Assembly (NCBI GenBank): GCA_015501585.1
Contig: JADNRY010000159.1
Location: 62,001-126,000, forward strand
Reading direction: 5' to 3'
Source of the DNA: Rhodocollybia butyracea
Taxonomy: Eukaryota > Basidiomycota > Agaricomycetes > Agaricales > Omphalotaceae
DNA length: 64,000 bases
Shown: piece by piece, positions 48,690 to 59,966 of the stretch
Numbering within the stretch: position 1 is the stretch's first letter
Layout: each line of letters starts with the position of its first letter
Notes under the pieces: model-generated
What the model saw: only the letters and a program-made list of their open reading frames with translations
The model's database searches: none
What the model was told of the DNA's origin: nothing
Program-made: the position numbers and the translations under genes

Positions 48690-49322
48690 AGTCCAGTTCA
48701 GCCAATAACTTGATAACATATGGAAAGTGACGGGTCCACAGATTGAACCACATACCTGTTATATTAGATAATAGGGGATTTGCCTAAGCTTGGCCTGGTG
48801 CGTGGATGGGAAAAAGGCGGCGGTACAAGATGGAGCGATCAATGTATACAGGTTAATTTTTGGAAGGGTGGATGGGAAATGAAAATTGGGACGCAATAAG
48901 CAGAGTTCACTTCGATCAGCCATCATTGCCGCTTCATAATCTTATCCTTAGGACACTTTGCGGATCTTATCATGGAAAATCTCAAAAAGAAATTGACAAT
49001 TTCTATCAATTTCACCAGCCAAAGTGCCGAGAGAAGTTGGAAATCGGGTTCAGCTTAGAGCCAGCATGGTAATTTCAGAACTCGAACGGCATTTTAGACT
49101 ACAAAATGATACGACAAGGTGTGGCAAAAGAGCTAGACTGTAGCTCGGCTCAAACTTATCGATTTTGAATAGTGGCACAGCCACATTTGATATGACATCA
49201 TTAACTTTTTGACAGACGCGTCGCGTCTCTCTGACTACTACCACCATGTTCCGCCTTCTTCTACAGGTAAAAAACTGCCTCTATCTCATCCTGGCCCTTC
49301 GTTATCTACGTGTTGACAGTAA

Positions 49323-49488
49323 TGTTGGATATTTATCCTGGGCTGCTCAATCGAGGCTGTGGATAAACACATATATACAAATGATGTGTAACTACAACCC
49401 TTGATAACAATCTAATAGTAGTCTTGAACCGCCATCTCAGAGCCATCTCAGAGCCATCTAAGAGTCTAGGAGTCTTTATTAACCAACA
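49323..49488 (+). repeat. 5' LTR of the gag-only element
   Basis: 166 bp, identical to the 3' LTR. It contains TATATAC at about 49372 and a tandem GAGCCATCTCA repeat near its end. Confidence 0.93.
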
Positions 49489-49500
49489 GGTTATGGGCCC
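49489..49500 (+). promoter_or_regulatory. Primer binding site (initiator tRNA-Met, internal)
   Basis: GGTTATGGGCCC immediately follows the LTR and is complementary to the conserved GGGCCCAUAACC anticodon region of initiator tRNA, as in Drosophila copia. Confidence 0.7.
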
Positions 49501-49629
49501 CGTGTCCACACTATACATCTAGGAGTTTTATTCATCATCTAGGAGCTTTACTTTTCACCCAATCACTCAATCTCACTCATTTCATCATCCCATCCCCAAT
49601 CCCTTTTCAACGACTCATATTCATTCACT

Positions 49630-50727
49630 ATGGCCACACTTTCAGCTCTTCTTAATCTTGGAAGGAACATTCCCCTACTTTCCACTACAAATGCTGATGA
49701 CTGGAGCAACTGGAAAGAGGATGTTCTGCAAATGGTGCTTAGTGCAGATGGTCAGAGCGCCAAGATTGCCACAGGGTTGACTTCACGTCCATCAGAGGCT
49801 GCTGATGCCAAGGAATGGGATCGACTCAACTCACAGGCTGCGTCCATCATTAAATCCCTCACTAATCGAGACTGCCGAAACATCTACAAGGATAAGACAA
49901 ATGCTTCCGAAATCTGGAGTGCACTTGTCTCCTATTTTGAAAAATCATCATTTTCCTCACGTTCAGCTACACGTGCTGCCTATCACCGCATTACGCATGA
50001 TCCGCTTAAACCAACCAAAGTCTATCTTGATGCTTTGGATGATATGCGTGCTCGTCTTCAGGCACTACTCCCTTCTGGTGAAACAATCTCTGATAGTTAT
50101 CACAAGGATATCATGCTCCAGAACCTTCATTCATCATTCGAGGCCTGGAAAACATCTCTTCTTGCCCAACCTACTGGCGAGCCCAATCTTAAAACCTGCC
50201 GCACTGTTCTTGAGAGTGCTATGGTTTCATTTGACCCTGAGAAGAGAGCCGATGAAATTTTAGATGGGATTAATAACCCGTCTGAACCATCCTCCCGTGT
50301 AGAGGCTGCTCATGCTTATGCTACAGCTTTCCGAAAGGGAAGTAAAGGAGGAAGTCGGAATGGATCTGGTACTAGGGAAAGTTTTAGTGGTAGAGGGGGA
50401 GGAAGAGGGGGAGCTTCCAATGGAAGCGGCCATGAAGATGGACAAGGATTTATAGACAGTCGCGGAAATCGCTGGTGCGATATGTCTATGGATGGCTGTC
50501 ACCGTTGTGGAGGTATGTCGCACAAGGCTTCTAACTGTGTCAAGGACATGCCAGAGGAAGTCAAGCACTGGTGTCTTAACCGCACATATGACACTGCGCA
50601 CATCACTCACAATCCTCCCAATAACATCTCTTCACATTTCATTGCTCCTATTGATACTTATGGTTTTTCTGCTCATCCTACTTGTCCACCCTTTGAAGAG
50701 GAGGAGTATATTGATTTTCATGCTTGA
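49630..50727 (+). CDS. Gag protein of the copia-like element
   Basis: 365 codons, ATG at 49630, no intron. Residues about 20-220 resemble the copia-type gag (UBN2-like) fold: WSNWKEDVLQMVLSADG, SLTNRDCRNIYKDKTNASEI, LVSYFEKSSFSSRSATRA and LDDMRARLQALLPSGE. A Gly/Ser/Arg-rich linker (about 235-270) is followed by a CCHC zinc knuckle CHRCGGMSHKASNC, which would bind the element's RNA. The frame is fully open and the stop lies 49 bp before the 3' LTR, so it encodes gag alone rather than a truncated polyprotein. Confidence 0.9.
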   Translation: MATLSALLNLGRNIPLLSTTNADDWSNWKEDVLQMVLSADGQSAKIATGLTSRPSEAADAKEWDRLNSQAASIIKSLTNRDCRNIYKDKTNASEIWSALVSYFEKSSFSSRSATRAAYHRITHDPLKPTKVYLDALDDMRARLQALLPSGETISDSYHKDIMLQNLHSSFEAWKTSLLAQPTGEPNLKTCRTVLESAMVSFDPEKRADEILDGINNPSEPSSRVEAAHAYATAFRKGSKGGSRNGSGTRESFSGRGGGRGGASNGSGHEDGQGFIDSRGNRWCDMSMDGCHRCGGMSHKASNCVKDMPEEVKHWCLNRTYDTAHITHNPPNNISSHFIAPIDTYGFSAHPTCPPFEEEEYIDFHA

Positions 50728-50775
50728 TTATATTTATAGCTTAGGGGGAGCTCTCTTTGTTTCGCAGAGGGGGAG

Positions 50776-50941
50776 TGTTGGATATTTATCCTGGGCTGCT
50801 CAATCGAGGCTGTGGATAAACACATATATACAAATGATGTGTAACTACAACCCTTGATAACAATCTAATAGTAGTCTTGAACCGCCATCTCAGAGCCATC
50901 TCAGAGCCATCTAAGAGTCTAGGAGTCTTTATTAACCAACA
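50776..50941 (+). repeat. 3' LTR of the gag-only element
   Basis: Identical to 49323-49488 and followed by the AGTAA duplication. Confidence 0.93.
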
Positions 50942-50946
50942 AGTAA

Positions 50947-53789
50947 TTCCACCTATCTGACATGATTTGGCTTCTATACGGGCCCTTCTTGGCGAAATCA
51001 AAAAAGTTGGCTTTTAAGGATCTTTTCAGCAATTGGGGTCAGGTGAAGAGGCTGATGCCAGGTGTTATGAATGCTGAGAGGTCCTGCATCAGCATTTCTC
51101 CACGATTGTGATCCGGTATAATTGGCATCAATACATGCCAATCACGCCTCTTTATACAAATTTTGGGAAGTATAATCAGGTATGTATAGACCCCGAGTGC
51201 ATAATAGAAATACCCAATTATACATGATTATAGATGTTTATGCTCTCGATTCTCATCTGATTATACCTTGCTTTATACCCAGTAATACCAGATTATACAA
51301 GATTATACATCCCCATTATACACATTAATACACGGTTATACACCCAGTTTTTAGCTCAGTTGCTCATTACACAGCTGAAAAACTAGCAAAAACATTGTTA
51401 TTACTTCAATATATTACAACTACATATACATAGTACAATATAGGCTAAAAAAATGTTACTACTGTTATGACCACACAAGACAAGCAGCGTCGCGTTGCGC
51501 AGAAAGCAAAACATCACTAGATACCAATCGGCGCATCAGTAAAACGTTATCACAAATGGGAAAAAGACTGACCTTGTAAGCCCCAGAGAATCGTTGCTAT
51601 GTACAAAGACATCAAGTTAGTAAATATCGTCGAACTGATATGAAGTGATAAACCTAAACTCGAAGCCTGGCGAAAATCAAAAAATGGTCTGAGAGCCTGT
51701 GGACATGAAAATGGAGGCGGCCTGCAAAGGAAAGATGCCTGTGCAAGTACTCAACACTCTGTGAATAGTCAGTACATATTCGAGTCTGGCTGGGAATCGA
51801 CTTGCCTAGATTTATGGGAGGAGGTGGGGCTGGCGTCAATGCTTTTCCGAACTTTGAAATGTATAGCTGTATGGTTGGTAGCAGTACAAAACAACGAGGA
51901 CCAGAAAAAACAATAGTAAGTACTAATTGGCTAAAGAAAAAGAGACATGCACCACAATAACACCAAGATCCAAGTCCTAGTGCACCTCTCCGAAAATCAC
52001 TTAAAGAAGGCAAATTCTCGATAGGCAATTAAAAAACGCAGCAGCCCAAGCTGGAGGACTAACTGTAGGCCGCAAGTAGCAACAAGAGCGAGGATAAAAT
52101 TTTAACATCCGAGGAAAAGAAAGATTAGAGATGGTTTGAGTTTTTAAAATTGAAAACGGCGCTGACGTCAAATCATGAAACGATCATGTGGTACTATACA
52201 GCCGTCGGAGTTTCAATGGACTTAGCTGTTCCGCATTGGACTTCAGGCGCTGTCAAGGCCGTTGTCCAACTTCATGTAAAGTTCCGCTATCTTGCTGCTG
52301 GAGCTCTGAATAACTGAGGGATGTCATGACTAAGATACTATGCCTGAGGCTGAGGCACGATACCTGTGTGCTCAGTACAATGTCAGTGTGTACCACCACT
52401 GTCACGGTACTACTACATATAAGTACTACAATTTGACTACAATGTACTAACGTCTCATTGGGTTAACATTATAATTTATTGAGAGTAAGTATAATGAGGC
52501 ATAATCATGCATAATTGGACATAATTGGCGCGTATCATCACTGTATCATCGCGTATAATCATTATACCCTGGGTATAATTCACGAAATCTCAGGGTTGCA
52601 TGATTGAGTATAAATCAGCGTTTTGATTACAATGGATATGCAATTATACCATTTACATTTGTGGAGAATTGTTGATGTGGGCCTTGCATAGGTGACTTTC
52701 TCTCTCTGATTCCGTGTTTAAACTTGTCAGTTTTCTCCAGGTTTACATTTGGTTGTGTTCTTCTATCAGTGGCACTACGCTTATGCTACACTCATGTCTA
52801 ACGGGCCTTTATCTACCTGTTCCGCTAGCTCTCAGAGGATATCACCATAAGCTCTCATCACACAATTTCTTTTCATTTCTGGAAGCCTGCCCATTGAACA
52901 GGCTACACACGACCCCGCTCTGACTCCTTGTATACAATCTTATCTTGCCATTTCCTAAAACACCAGACCTGCCATTTCACCGGCTCCTTTGATATCTTCT
53001 GTCTCAAGTCAAAGTTTAGGGTGTTCTCAATTGCTTTCCTTGTATACTCAATACCATGGTCTCTGGCGGGCATTAATCTCTTATGTGCGCCTTTCATCAG
53101 CGTGCAGACTACCTACTTTTGATAAGTTGGCCTTTCTCTGTCTCAATGGTTTTCTGACTTTCTTTTAGGTCACTTTGACTTCGAAACATGTACATGGTAT
53201 CCATTTTTCAGAGCGCAAGGCGATTGACGAAAGCTTTATTTCAGGATTCTGATGGCCCTCCCGATAGTCGATTGTCAACTCCCACTTTGCGAACCCTTTT
53301 GGAGGATAAAAGCTGGTATCATCTATAGATCAATACCCTCGTTCACAATAACTGTTGACTCGCTGTGAAGATCAAGCTGTTTAATGGTGCAGTACTTCAC
53401 ATTCTCACCTCCAGGTATGAATCACCTTCTCAAGAATAGCATGTCAAAGCTGAACTTTGTAGTTATACCAATATTCTCAAATCTTTTCATTGTTGTTTCT
53501 ACATTGTCCATGTGCATTGCATGGATCCCGGGAACAACACTCCAATTGAGTAAATCTCAATGATATGCTTCCATTACCTGATTACCCAATATTTCCTTCT
53601 CTAAAACCATTTTGTAGGGGTTTCGCGATGTACTAGTCAATCTCGGTAATAGGTGAGCCATTTCTCCCTTTATACATCGTGGGATAACAACTGGGATGAG
53701 AGCGTTTGGCCGGTTGAGGTCTCTGCTTTGCGAGAATAGATAGTAGTACTAGTAGGCCTATGTATAGTATTTGATACATTCAATATAAC
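50947..53789. other. Interior of the CACTA-like element, mostly uncharacterised
   Basis: Two AT-rich zones (51110-51360 and 52480-52660) are full of TATAATC/GATTATA and ATAATTGGCAT words in both orientations. They face each other around inverted GGTATAATTG (51115; complement ending 52650), possibly a further nested element of about 1.5 kb. Minus-strand open pieces (51654-52028; 52903-53097 with KISKEPVKWQVWCFRKWQ) look partly coding but match nothing I know. Confidence 0.4.
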
Positions 53790-54085
53790 TGTATTTTTGT
53801 AGACAGTTGATATAACTGCCCTTGTGCATTAGATATGACTGTCCTGACACAGTCAAGGCTACTGCCTAAGACAGTTATGACTACTGCCCTGGGACAGTAA
53901 TGGCTACTGTCTAGACAGTAAGGATTACTGTCAAAAGACAGTTCTTGGGAATGCAGTCAGGAATCCTTACTGTCTTTGCCAGTAATCTTGGCTGTCTGAG
54001 ACAGTAATACTGCCTGTCTAGACAGTACTATTTGATGTCTTGTACAGTCAGATTTAATGTCTTTTAGGTGGTTATACTACTGTCT
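53790..54085. repeat. Right subterminal repeat region of the CACTA-like element
   Basis: More than ten ACAGTNNNNNTACTGTC-like units, in direct and inverted orientation, mirror those at 48160-48420. Confidence 0.8.
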
Positions 54086-54100
54086 TCCCTTCCAGCAGTG

Positions 54101-54277
54101 TATAGTAGTTATGTTTGTTTTAGCCAAAGTAGTCACCTGGTACCACTTCTAAGCAATGTAACTACTACTTACACTGCTTGGATGTTGATGTATTCAAAAG
54201 GGAGTTTTATTGTAAGCAGGGAATGCGTAGGCGAAGATCACTTACATATATTGACTTTTAGGATTTAACACGTTAAA
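54101..54277 (+). repeat. Satellite-like sliver between two elements
   Basis: Ends with GCGTAGGCGAAGATCACTTAC..TATTGACTTTTAGG, a diverged form of the 113-bp satellite unit. It includes the left CGTTAAA duplication (54271-54277) of the next element. Confidence 0.5.
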
Positions 54278-54542
54278 TTAGGCCTGTTACAGTCCCCTCT
54301 ATGAGGTTGACAGCTTAAGCGAGAAACCTCGATAGAGGGGCCTGGAAACCGGCTCCGGACCGTAGCACAGACTTTTAAACAGCTTTGACCGATCCTTAAT
54401 TAGCTTAACCTCGATTTGGGCAAAGCGGATGGGAATTTTTGAATGTATTGAAACCGTTCCGTGAATTCCGTTCAGCGTTATTTTCTTCCGTCTCGCTCAG
54501 CTTGTCCAGCATTTTCGACGTGTCGCGCGCGCAACAACGCGT
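54278..54542 (+). repeat. Left TIR of the DUF6589/RecQ element
   Basis: Inverted copy of 59967-60232. It contains a small internal palindrome (CCCCTCTATGAGG ... CCTCGATAGAGGGG) near the tip and probably the promoter of the plus-strand gene. Confidence 0.93.
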
Positions 54543-54579
54543 CAATAAGAATATAAATCGTTTTTCAACACTACAACCA

Positions 54580-57500
54580 ATGAATTCTCAACCTTTATTC
54601 CAATTTGTCTCGAATACAGCTCCGATTACACCAGATCCCAGCGCATTACAGCGTTCAATCTCACAACCTATGACCTTTGGCACCGGCCCAGCTTTAGTAC
54701 CAAAAACTCGAAGAAGAAAACAGAAATCTGCGGCATTTAAAGTTCCAAATTATCCTATCCGAAACCTTGCCAACCAAAGCCAATCACTTGCCGACTCATT
54801 GTTTCCGCAATCACCTACTTTGACACCGATTATAGGACTAGGACTTGACGAGCCTTTCCTAGAGAACGGAAATGGTTCCCAGTTACCACTAGGCAGCAGT
54901 TTATTTTCCAACCTTGCTCACACCGAATCACTTTCAAATTCCACCAACACTCATTCATTCTCCCAGTTTCCATCCACTCCAGTTACTCCAGCACTCTCAT
55001 CATCATCTTGGTCGGAGCCATCAAGCTCTCCCGAAACTTTTCTGCACACGCCACAGTCTGCATATAGCTCGTATTCACGTCCTCTTGTTAATTTCGGTGA
55101 CTCTCCTCCAATGCCAATCCCACCATCTATATCCCGCTCCACATCAGTGTCAAAGACCCAGCTTGCACTAGATGAGCTACATAAAATAGGACTATCACCG
55201 TTCGAGTTTATTTCCACATTACTTGACCCCATGCACGAGCAATTTTCCCTCAATCGTAATGCATTTTTTCGCCATGACTCAAAGGTTATTCCCCAGCTTC
55301 TGACTCGGATATTCGACCATCCAGTCGGAAACAGCATCTTTATGAACTGGTTACCACTGGAATATGCTTCGTAATCTTTTTTGTTCACGTATTTCTCAGC
55401 AGATGGTGTCTGCAAAGGAGAAGTTCCATATGACTACCAAGGAATTCAATCTAAAATTTCTCCACTCTTTATGATCTGCGCAGAGATGTAGGTGAATTTG
55501 CCAACGAGAACATGGGCGACTGGATGGCTTGTACTGAAAGCGGCTACTGGCTGCTTAGATTTCAGATAAGAAGACAAGCCAAAACAGAGATGGTAACAAA
55601 TTTACGCATCGTTTTCATATTCACTTCCACTCACTAGATATTCAGGGCCGTCTTGTTATGACATGCCAAGCAATGAACATGCTATCCTTGCAGTGTTCGC
55701 AGTTACAGTACCTCCTTGGAATGTTTGCTTGGGTCCACAGGAACTTCAAAGCAGACTATCGAGGTCTTGGACACTGCTGGTCTGTCCGTTTCGTATCCGA
55801 CTATCCTTAAGACAATTGGGACTATGGCTGATGATAGCGTCGCTCTCGCCTCTGAACTCTCGCACAAGCCCCATGTCTTCACCTATGACAATATGGACAT
55901 CTCGTCTTCGGAACACGTTGAACAGACAAAAGATGCTGTTTCAAAGGTTCGATCCGGCTGCTTTTGTTTGGTTTACGGGATGCTATGGTGTGAAGGACCC
56001 GTAAACATATGCTATTAGCACCGATTCTCAAGAATTTACAGAAGGTTGTGCCTCTACGAGTCCGTGATATCCGTGCACAACAAGCTCAATCCCTTGCGTA
56101 TCATCACCAATGCCTCATTAATATCATCCATTTCCCTGGGCCGCAATTTGAAACAGTTCAAGTCTGTTAATTTCCGATCCTGATCTACAGTTACCAACCT
56201 CGTCGTCCACTTCCCTCTGGTTTGAAGACTATCTTTGCGGCACTTCGTGCTACAACTATCGAGGAGAAAACTATCAATGGGAACCTGTTAAATCAAGAAA
56301 AACTTCTACATTGAACAGATGCATCGCGACCCATTCGATCCGAATCTATCGTTATATGGTATTCCTTCTATCAATGATCAGTTAACAAAACTCTCGCATT
56401 CGTAGTTGTCTCATATCGCGGACAGGCGATATTAATGGTTGGGCACGACGTGAGGTATTTACACTTGGTATTGCACCGCTCCATGCTTGTATGAACCTCT
56501 CATGGGATTGCGTGCAAAGCATTACGGATCTGTGAGCACCCCAGGAAGTTTAGCCTGGTTTTTTGCTATCATGGAGAAGAAGCGACTTGCAGGTGAAAAA
56601 ACCAGACTACCATGCACTAACATCTGCACTCCGCCAAATCCTTGATGGGATATTGATTAGTTGTTGGAAAAAAGAATGCGGATATGGCTCCCTGGACGAG
56701 TTCGCAGATGCCCAACCCGGAGCCATGGAGCTGAAGACGATTGCAACAACTATTCTCAATAAATATTGCACCTCCTTCCCCGAAAAAAAGAAAACGAAGA
56801 CTCTATCTATCCTGTTTTCTGCTACAAGGTCAGAAGATTCGGTTCCTGACATTTCTCCTGATGATATCTGCCATCGAAATCTGCGCCTATTGGTGCGAGA
56901 CTTGCTTGTCTTGCTTGAGCTTATGACTGCTGCTCTCATGGCGACTTCGGAGGATCGAGGACTTGCTTCCAGACCTTGCTGCAATGTTCCGTAGCATAGG
57001 CTCGAACAAGTATGCAGTTGAGTGTATTGGGCTAATGTACAATCTTAAATATGTATGGCCATCGGAATACGCGTACGTTCATTTGATATTCAACTTATAG
57101 GGATGCTGATAGCCTTGTACAGGGATATCATGCGTGATAACCATCTTGTCAAGGTCTCTGGATTAGTTGCACATTTCATGGGTATTGATATGAATATTGA
57201 GCATAATATCGGATATGTGAAGGTAAGCTCGCAGTTTCATGCAAGTGGTAAAATCTCATTGAATATAGGACTTGTATGGCGCAAAGGGTATTTACGGCGT
57301 CTGGGATCTCCTTGCAGACGTCTCCGCTGCAATTGTCCCAGCTCAAGACTGCAAGAAGAAAGTTCAGAAAATGATGGATACATCTTATCAGAAGAGAGGC
57401 CACAGTAATGTTGACACCTCGGCTTTGGTATGGGATGTTTCTCGAGCCGTCGATGGAGAGAACCTGTTAGACTATGATATCACTCGGAAGACAGACACCA

Positions 57501-57697
57501 TGCGGAAACATACCTTGGTCCCTGACCTCTGCGCTGACGGATATCAGAAGCTGAAAGCGACTATCGGAAGCTTCAATAAACGGATGAAGGCTCAGTGGGG
57601 AAAGGATCCAGAAACTGAACCAGTTCGTGAGGTGGAGGATGATCCCACACTTCCTCCGATGGAATGGGCAGACCCTAATGAACTAAATACTGACTGA
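54580..57697 (+). pseudogene. DUF6589 protein gene, with several frameshifts
   Basis: The ATG at 54580 gives MNSQPLFQFVSNTAPITPD, a Ser/Pro-rich head, then LDPMHEQFSLNRNAFFRHD and GNSIFMNWLPLEYAS. Typical DUF6589 blocks follow in order: GTSKQTIEVLDTAGLSVSYP, HVFTYDNMDISSSEHVEQTK, YQPRRPLPSGLKTIFAAL, PSINDQLTKTRIRS, GWARREVFTLGIAPLHACMN, EKKRLAGEKPDYHALTSALR, MRDNHLVKVSGLVAHFMGID and MNIEHNIGYVK. The last exon ends MEWADPNELNTD. Frame changes not explained by introns occur near 55371, 55470, 55735 (an extra G after FAW), 55980, 56400 and 56950. The copy is therefore probably inactive, or carries sequence errors. The domain's function is unknown. Confidence 0.75.
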
Positions 57698-57866
57698 GAC
57701 GAATAGACTTGTATTCTTGCGTATGTATGTAGAAATCAAGTCCTACGTTTACGTTTGGTAGTACGAACTTGAACAGGATACAACATATCAAACGCATTAA
57801 TCACTTGAAAAATTCCCGGTGCCCAAAGAACTGCAAAATCACTACCAACTTCTTCGTCTAAAGCTG
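57698..57866. other. Convergent gene ends inside the element
   Basis: Short spacer between the two stop codons. It holds both 3' ends; no other feature is seen. Confidence 0.5.
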
Positions 57867-59961
57867 CTACAAGGTCCATGTGAGAATTAAGGGTAAATCG
57901 GGTGTATCTTGCAACAAGGTAGCAAGTTCGGAGTCTGAGATTATCAGATACTCGGGGACAACACCAGATATTGGGTTGCGTTCATGCTCTACCCTACGCC
58001 AACGTAACAGTCGCGCCCTCAGTGGTTTCCTATGACGCGTTGTACGGACCTTTAATCCTGCTTCAGTATCTTGTTCATCCAGATTAACTACAGGCTCGTC
58101 AAGTGCTTTGCGTTTCGTCAAGTTCGGCTCAGGAGCAGCAACATAGATAGGACCAGGGAGATGGTCTTGAAGTTGAAATTCGTTGTCGGTGTGTGCAGAC
58201 CCATCACAACAAAATGTGAGGTAGTCAAGACCTGTATTATATGTTAGAACTCGTAAGGATAAGGTAAAATTTGACATACGTGAGGGAGAGCAGTTGGCAA
58301 AATAATTAGCTTTGTATTCTCGGATACATGGTGCAAGTATAGCAGCAATTCCTGAGTGCGGAACACGTTCACGTTTGTTTGAGCCAAGCTTGAGTACAGT
58401 GCGAGGACGATCTGGGTCATTGTGAAAAGGAAGGGATTCATCGTTGAACTCTTCAAGTTTAACGTTGAGAACCCAAGGTTCAAATAGCGTAACATGAATA
58501 CCACCGCGTTCATCGCGATCTCCCCGGCCTTTGCGCTGATCGCTCTCGCTTTCATCCACAATACCTACATTCACCGTTATACGTACATCAGGAAAATCCA
58601 CTCCCTAGATAACATTTTAGATTCACACTATTGCATAAATGATACACATACTGTAGATTCAGCGGAGGTAGCACAAAGGATACGACAAGATCCGTCAGGC
58701 CACGTAAACTCATCATGCGCTATCTGCAGGTACTGTGGAGACATTGTACTGTAGTAATGCCGAACAAATCCAGTAGCTCGAAACTGTTCTGGAATATGTT
58801 TATCCAAGTATCTTGAAACACAAAGAGCAAGAGCATTGCTATCAAAGAACAGCAGGACTCGAGGCTGATCTTGAAGCGAGCCGTTTGTAGGAAACGGAGA
58901 GCGAATGAAGCATAGATAGTTTTGCAACACATCAAAATTTCCGACAACACAGTGACGTGCATAGATTATGCTTGGTCGGTTGGTGCATTGTTGTACGAGT
59001 GAGTATTCAGATCCAAGAAAGGACGATTCGAGTGTATGTTTGACATGGTCGGGGCAAGTTGCGGTAAATGCATTCCATATGAGTGTTCTCGGCAAGGTAA
59101 TTTTGAGCTCAGAAAATCGACCCCATGATGGTCTAAAAGCAGATAAACCAAAGCAATCCCTTCCCAAGTAATGCACAAAATGTACTTCATCGATGTTGAT
59201 GTGAAGGAGTCGTCGACGGAATATATGGTCACGGAGGAGGAGAGCTAATCGAGTGAAATGACCTTCCGGTGATTTGAAGAGTTGCTCAGCCGTTACAATG
59301 AGATGCTGAGCGGTCCCGAGTTGTGAGGAATTAATGGCACCATCATGAATGTGTTTCTGTGCTAAAAAGTTAGCGAAGGGTCAGTACTTGATATTGCGGC
59401 TCGTACATACCTTCCAATACTCTTTATTTCGTGGTGTATCCTGATTTACAGCGACTGTATTGATGCCATACTTGTCAAGAAAAGATGTAACCTGTAAATG
59501 TACAACACGTCAGTACCATATCAGAACCTATATCCAGTGTCACACACCTGCATTGCCTGTAGTCTCTTCAGAGGAGATATGGTAATAGATACTCGGGTTG
59601 AGCCAGAGTTCTCAAGCAGCATCAGCAGTGCCATTATGTGCGTCTTCCCAAATCCTGTTCCTGCAATTACCAAGGAATTTCCTGTCTTTGAAGCTAAAGC
59701 TGCTTGCAGCTGCAACTGCTTGGGAATTTCAGCACCACGAGAGGCATAGTACATCAACAAGCATAGTCTCAATGCGAGAGTTTGTTCGGTCGTTGGTTCT
59801 GAGTCGGATGATGAGAGCGAAAGTATAAAGCCAAATGGAATACGGAGTTTGATGTGTTCGTCAAGAGCGTTGTATTTAGAAATTAGGTTGTTATGCGTGT
59901 CTTCTCTAAGTTCATCCAGAAAGAGGCAAAGTGGCAAAGGAAATATGTGATTTTGTGCCAT
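57867..59961 (-). CDS. RecQ-like DEVH-box DNA helicase of the TIR element
   Basis: ATP-driven 3'-5' helicase type; the frame is intact across four short introns. The start is ATG at 59961 (MAQNHIFPLPLCLFLDEL), six bases inside the right TIR. RecQ motif 0 is RGAEIPKQLQLQA (about residues 75-87), Walker A GTGFGKT (101-107), then SITISPLKRLQAMQVTSFLD (motif Ia). Further motifs are LIVTAEQLF, DEVH in LLHINIDEVHFVHYLGRD, TLIWNAFTATCP (motif III), RVLLFFDSNALALCVSRYLD (motif IV), ILCATSAESTGVDFPDVR (motif V) and QRKGRGDRD (motif VI, QRxGRxGRD). The C-terminal part has Cys pairs (CIREYKANYF; FCCDGS) and ends LIISDSELATLLQDTPDLPL. No HRDC domain is visible. It may work with DUF6589 in moving the element; that is inference. 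Confidence 0.88.
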
Positions 59962-59966
59962 ATTCA

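Larger units (their letters stand above)
49323..50941 (+). mobile_element. Gag-only copia-like LTR retrotransposon (TR-GAG type), 1619 bp
   Basis: Two identical 166-bp LTRs, 49323-49488 and 50776-50941, begin TGTTGGATAT and end AACCAACA. The target duplication AGTAA is perfect (49318-49322 and 50942-50946). Directly after the left LTR lies GGTTATGGGCCC, complementary to the anticodon arm of initiator tRNA-Met, the copia-type half-tRNA primer. The purine tract AGAGGGGGAG precedes the right LTR. Only a gag gene lies inside; there is no protease, integrase or reverse transcriptase, so it depends on a relative for movement. Identical LTRs imply a recent insertion. Confidence 0.93.
48144..54100. 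mobile_element. CACTA-like element with subterminal repeats, about 5957 bp
   Basis: The left end CACTACGGGAAGGGAAGTCA and the inverted right end CACTGCTGGAAGGGAAGACA match closely, with TA on both outer sides. Each end is followed by about 280 bp crowded with ACAGTAAT/ATTACTGT-type words in both orientations (48160-48420 and 53790-54085), the subterminal structure of CACTA (EnSpm) transposons. No transposase core was recognised. The interior holds a foldback MITE (48501-48689), a copia-like element (49323-50941) and AT-rich repeats. Two independent MITEs with one visible end each remain possible. Confidence 0.65.
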
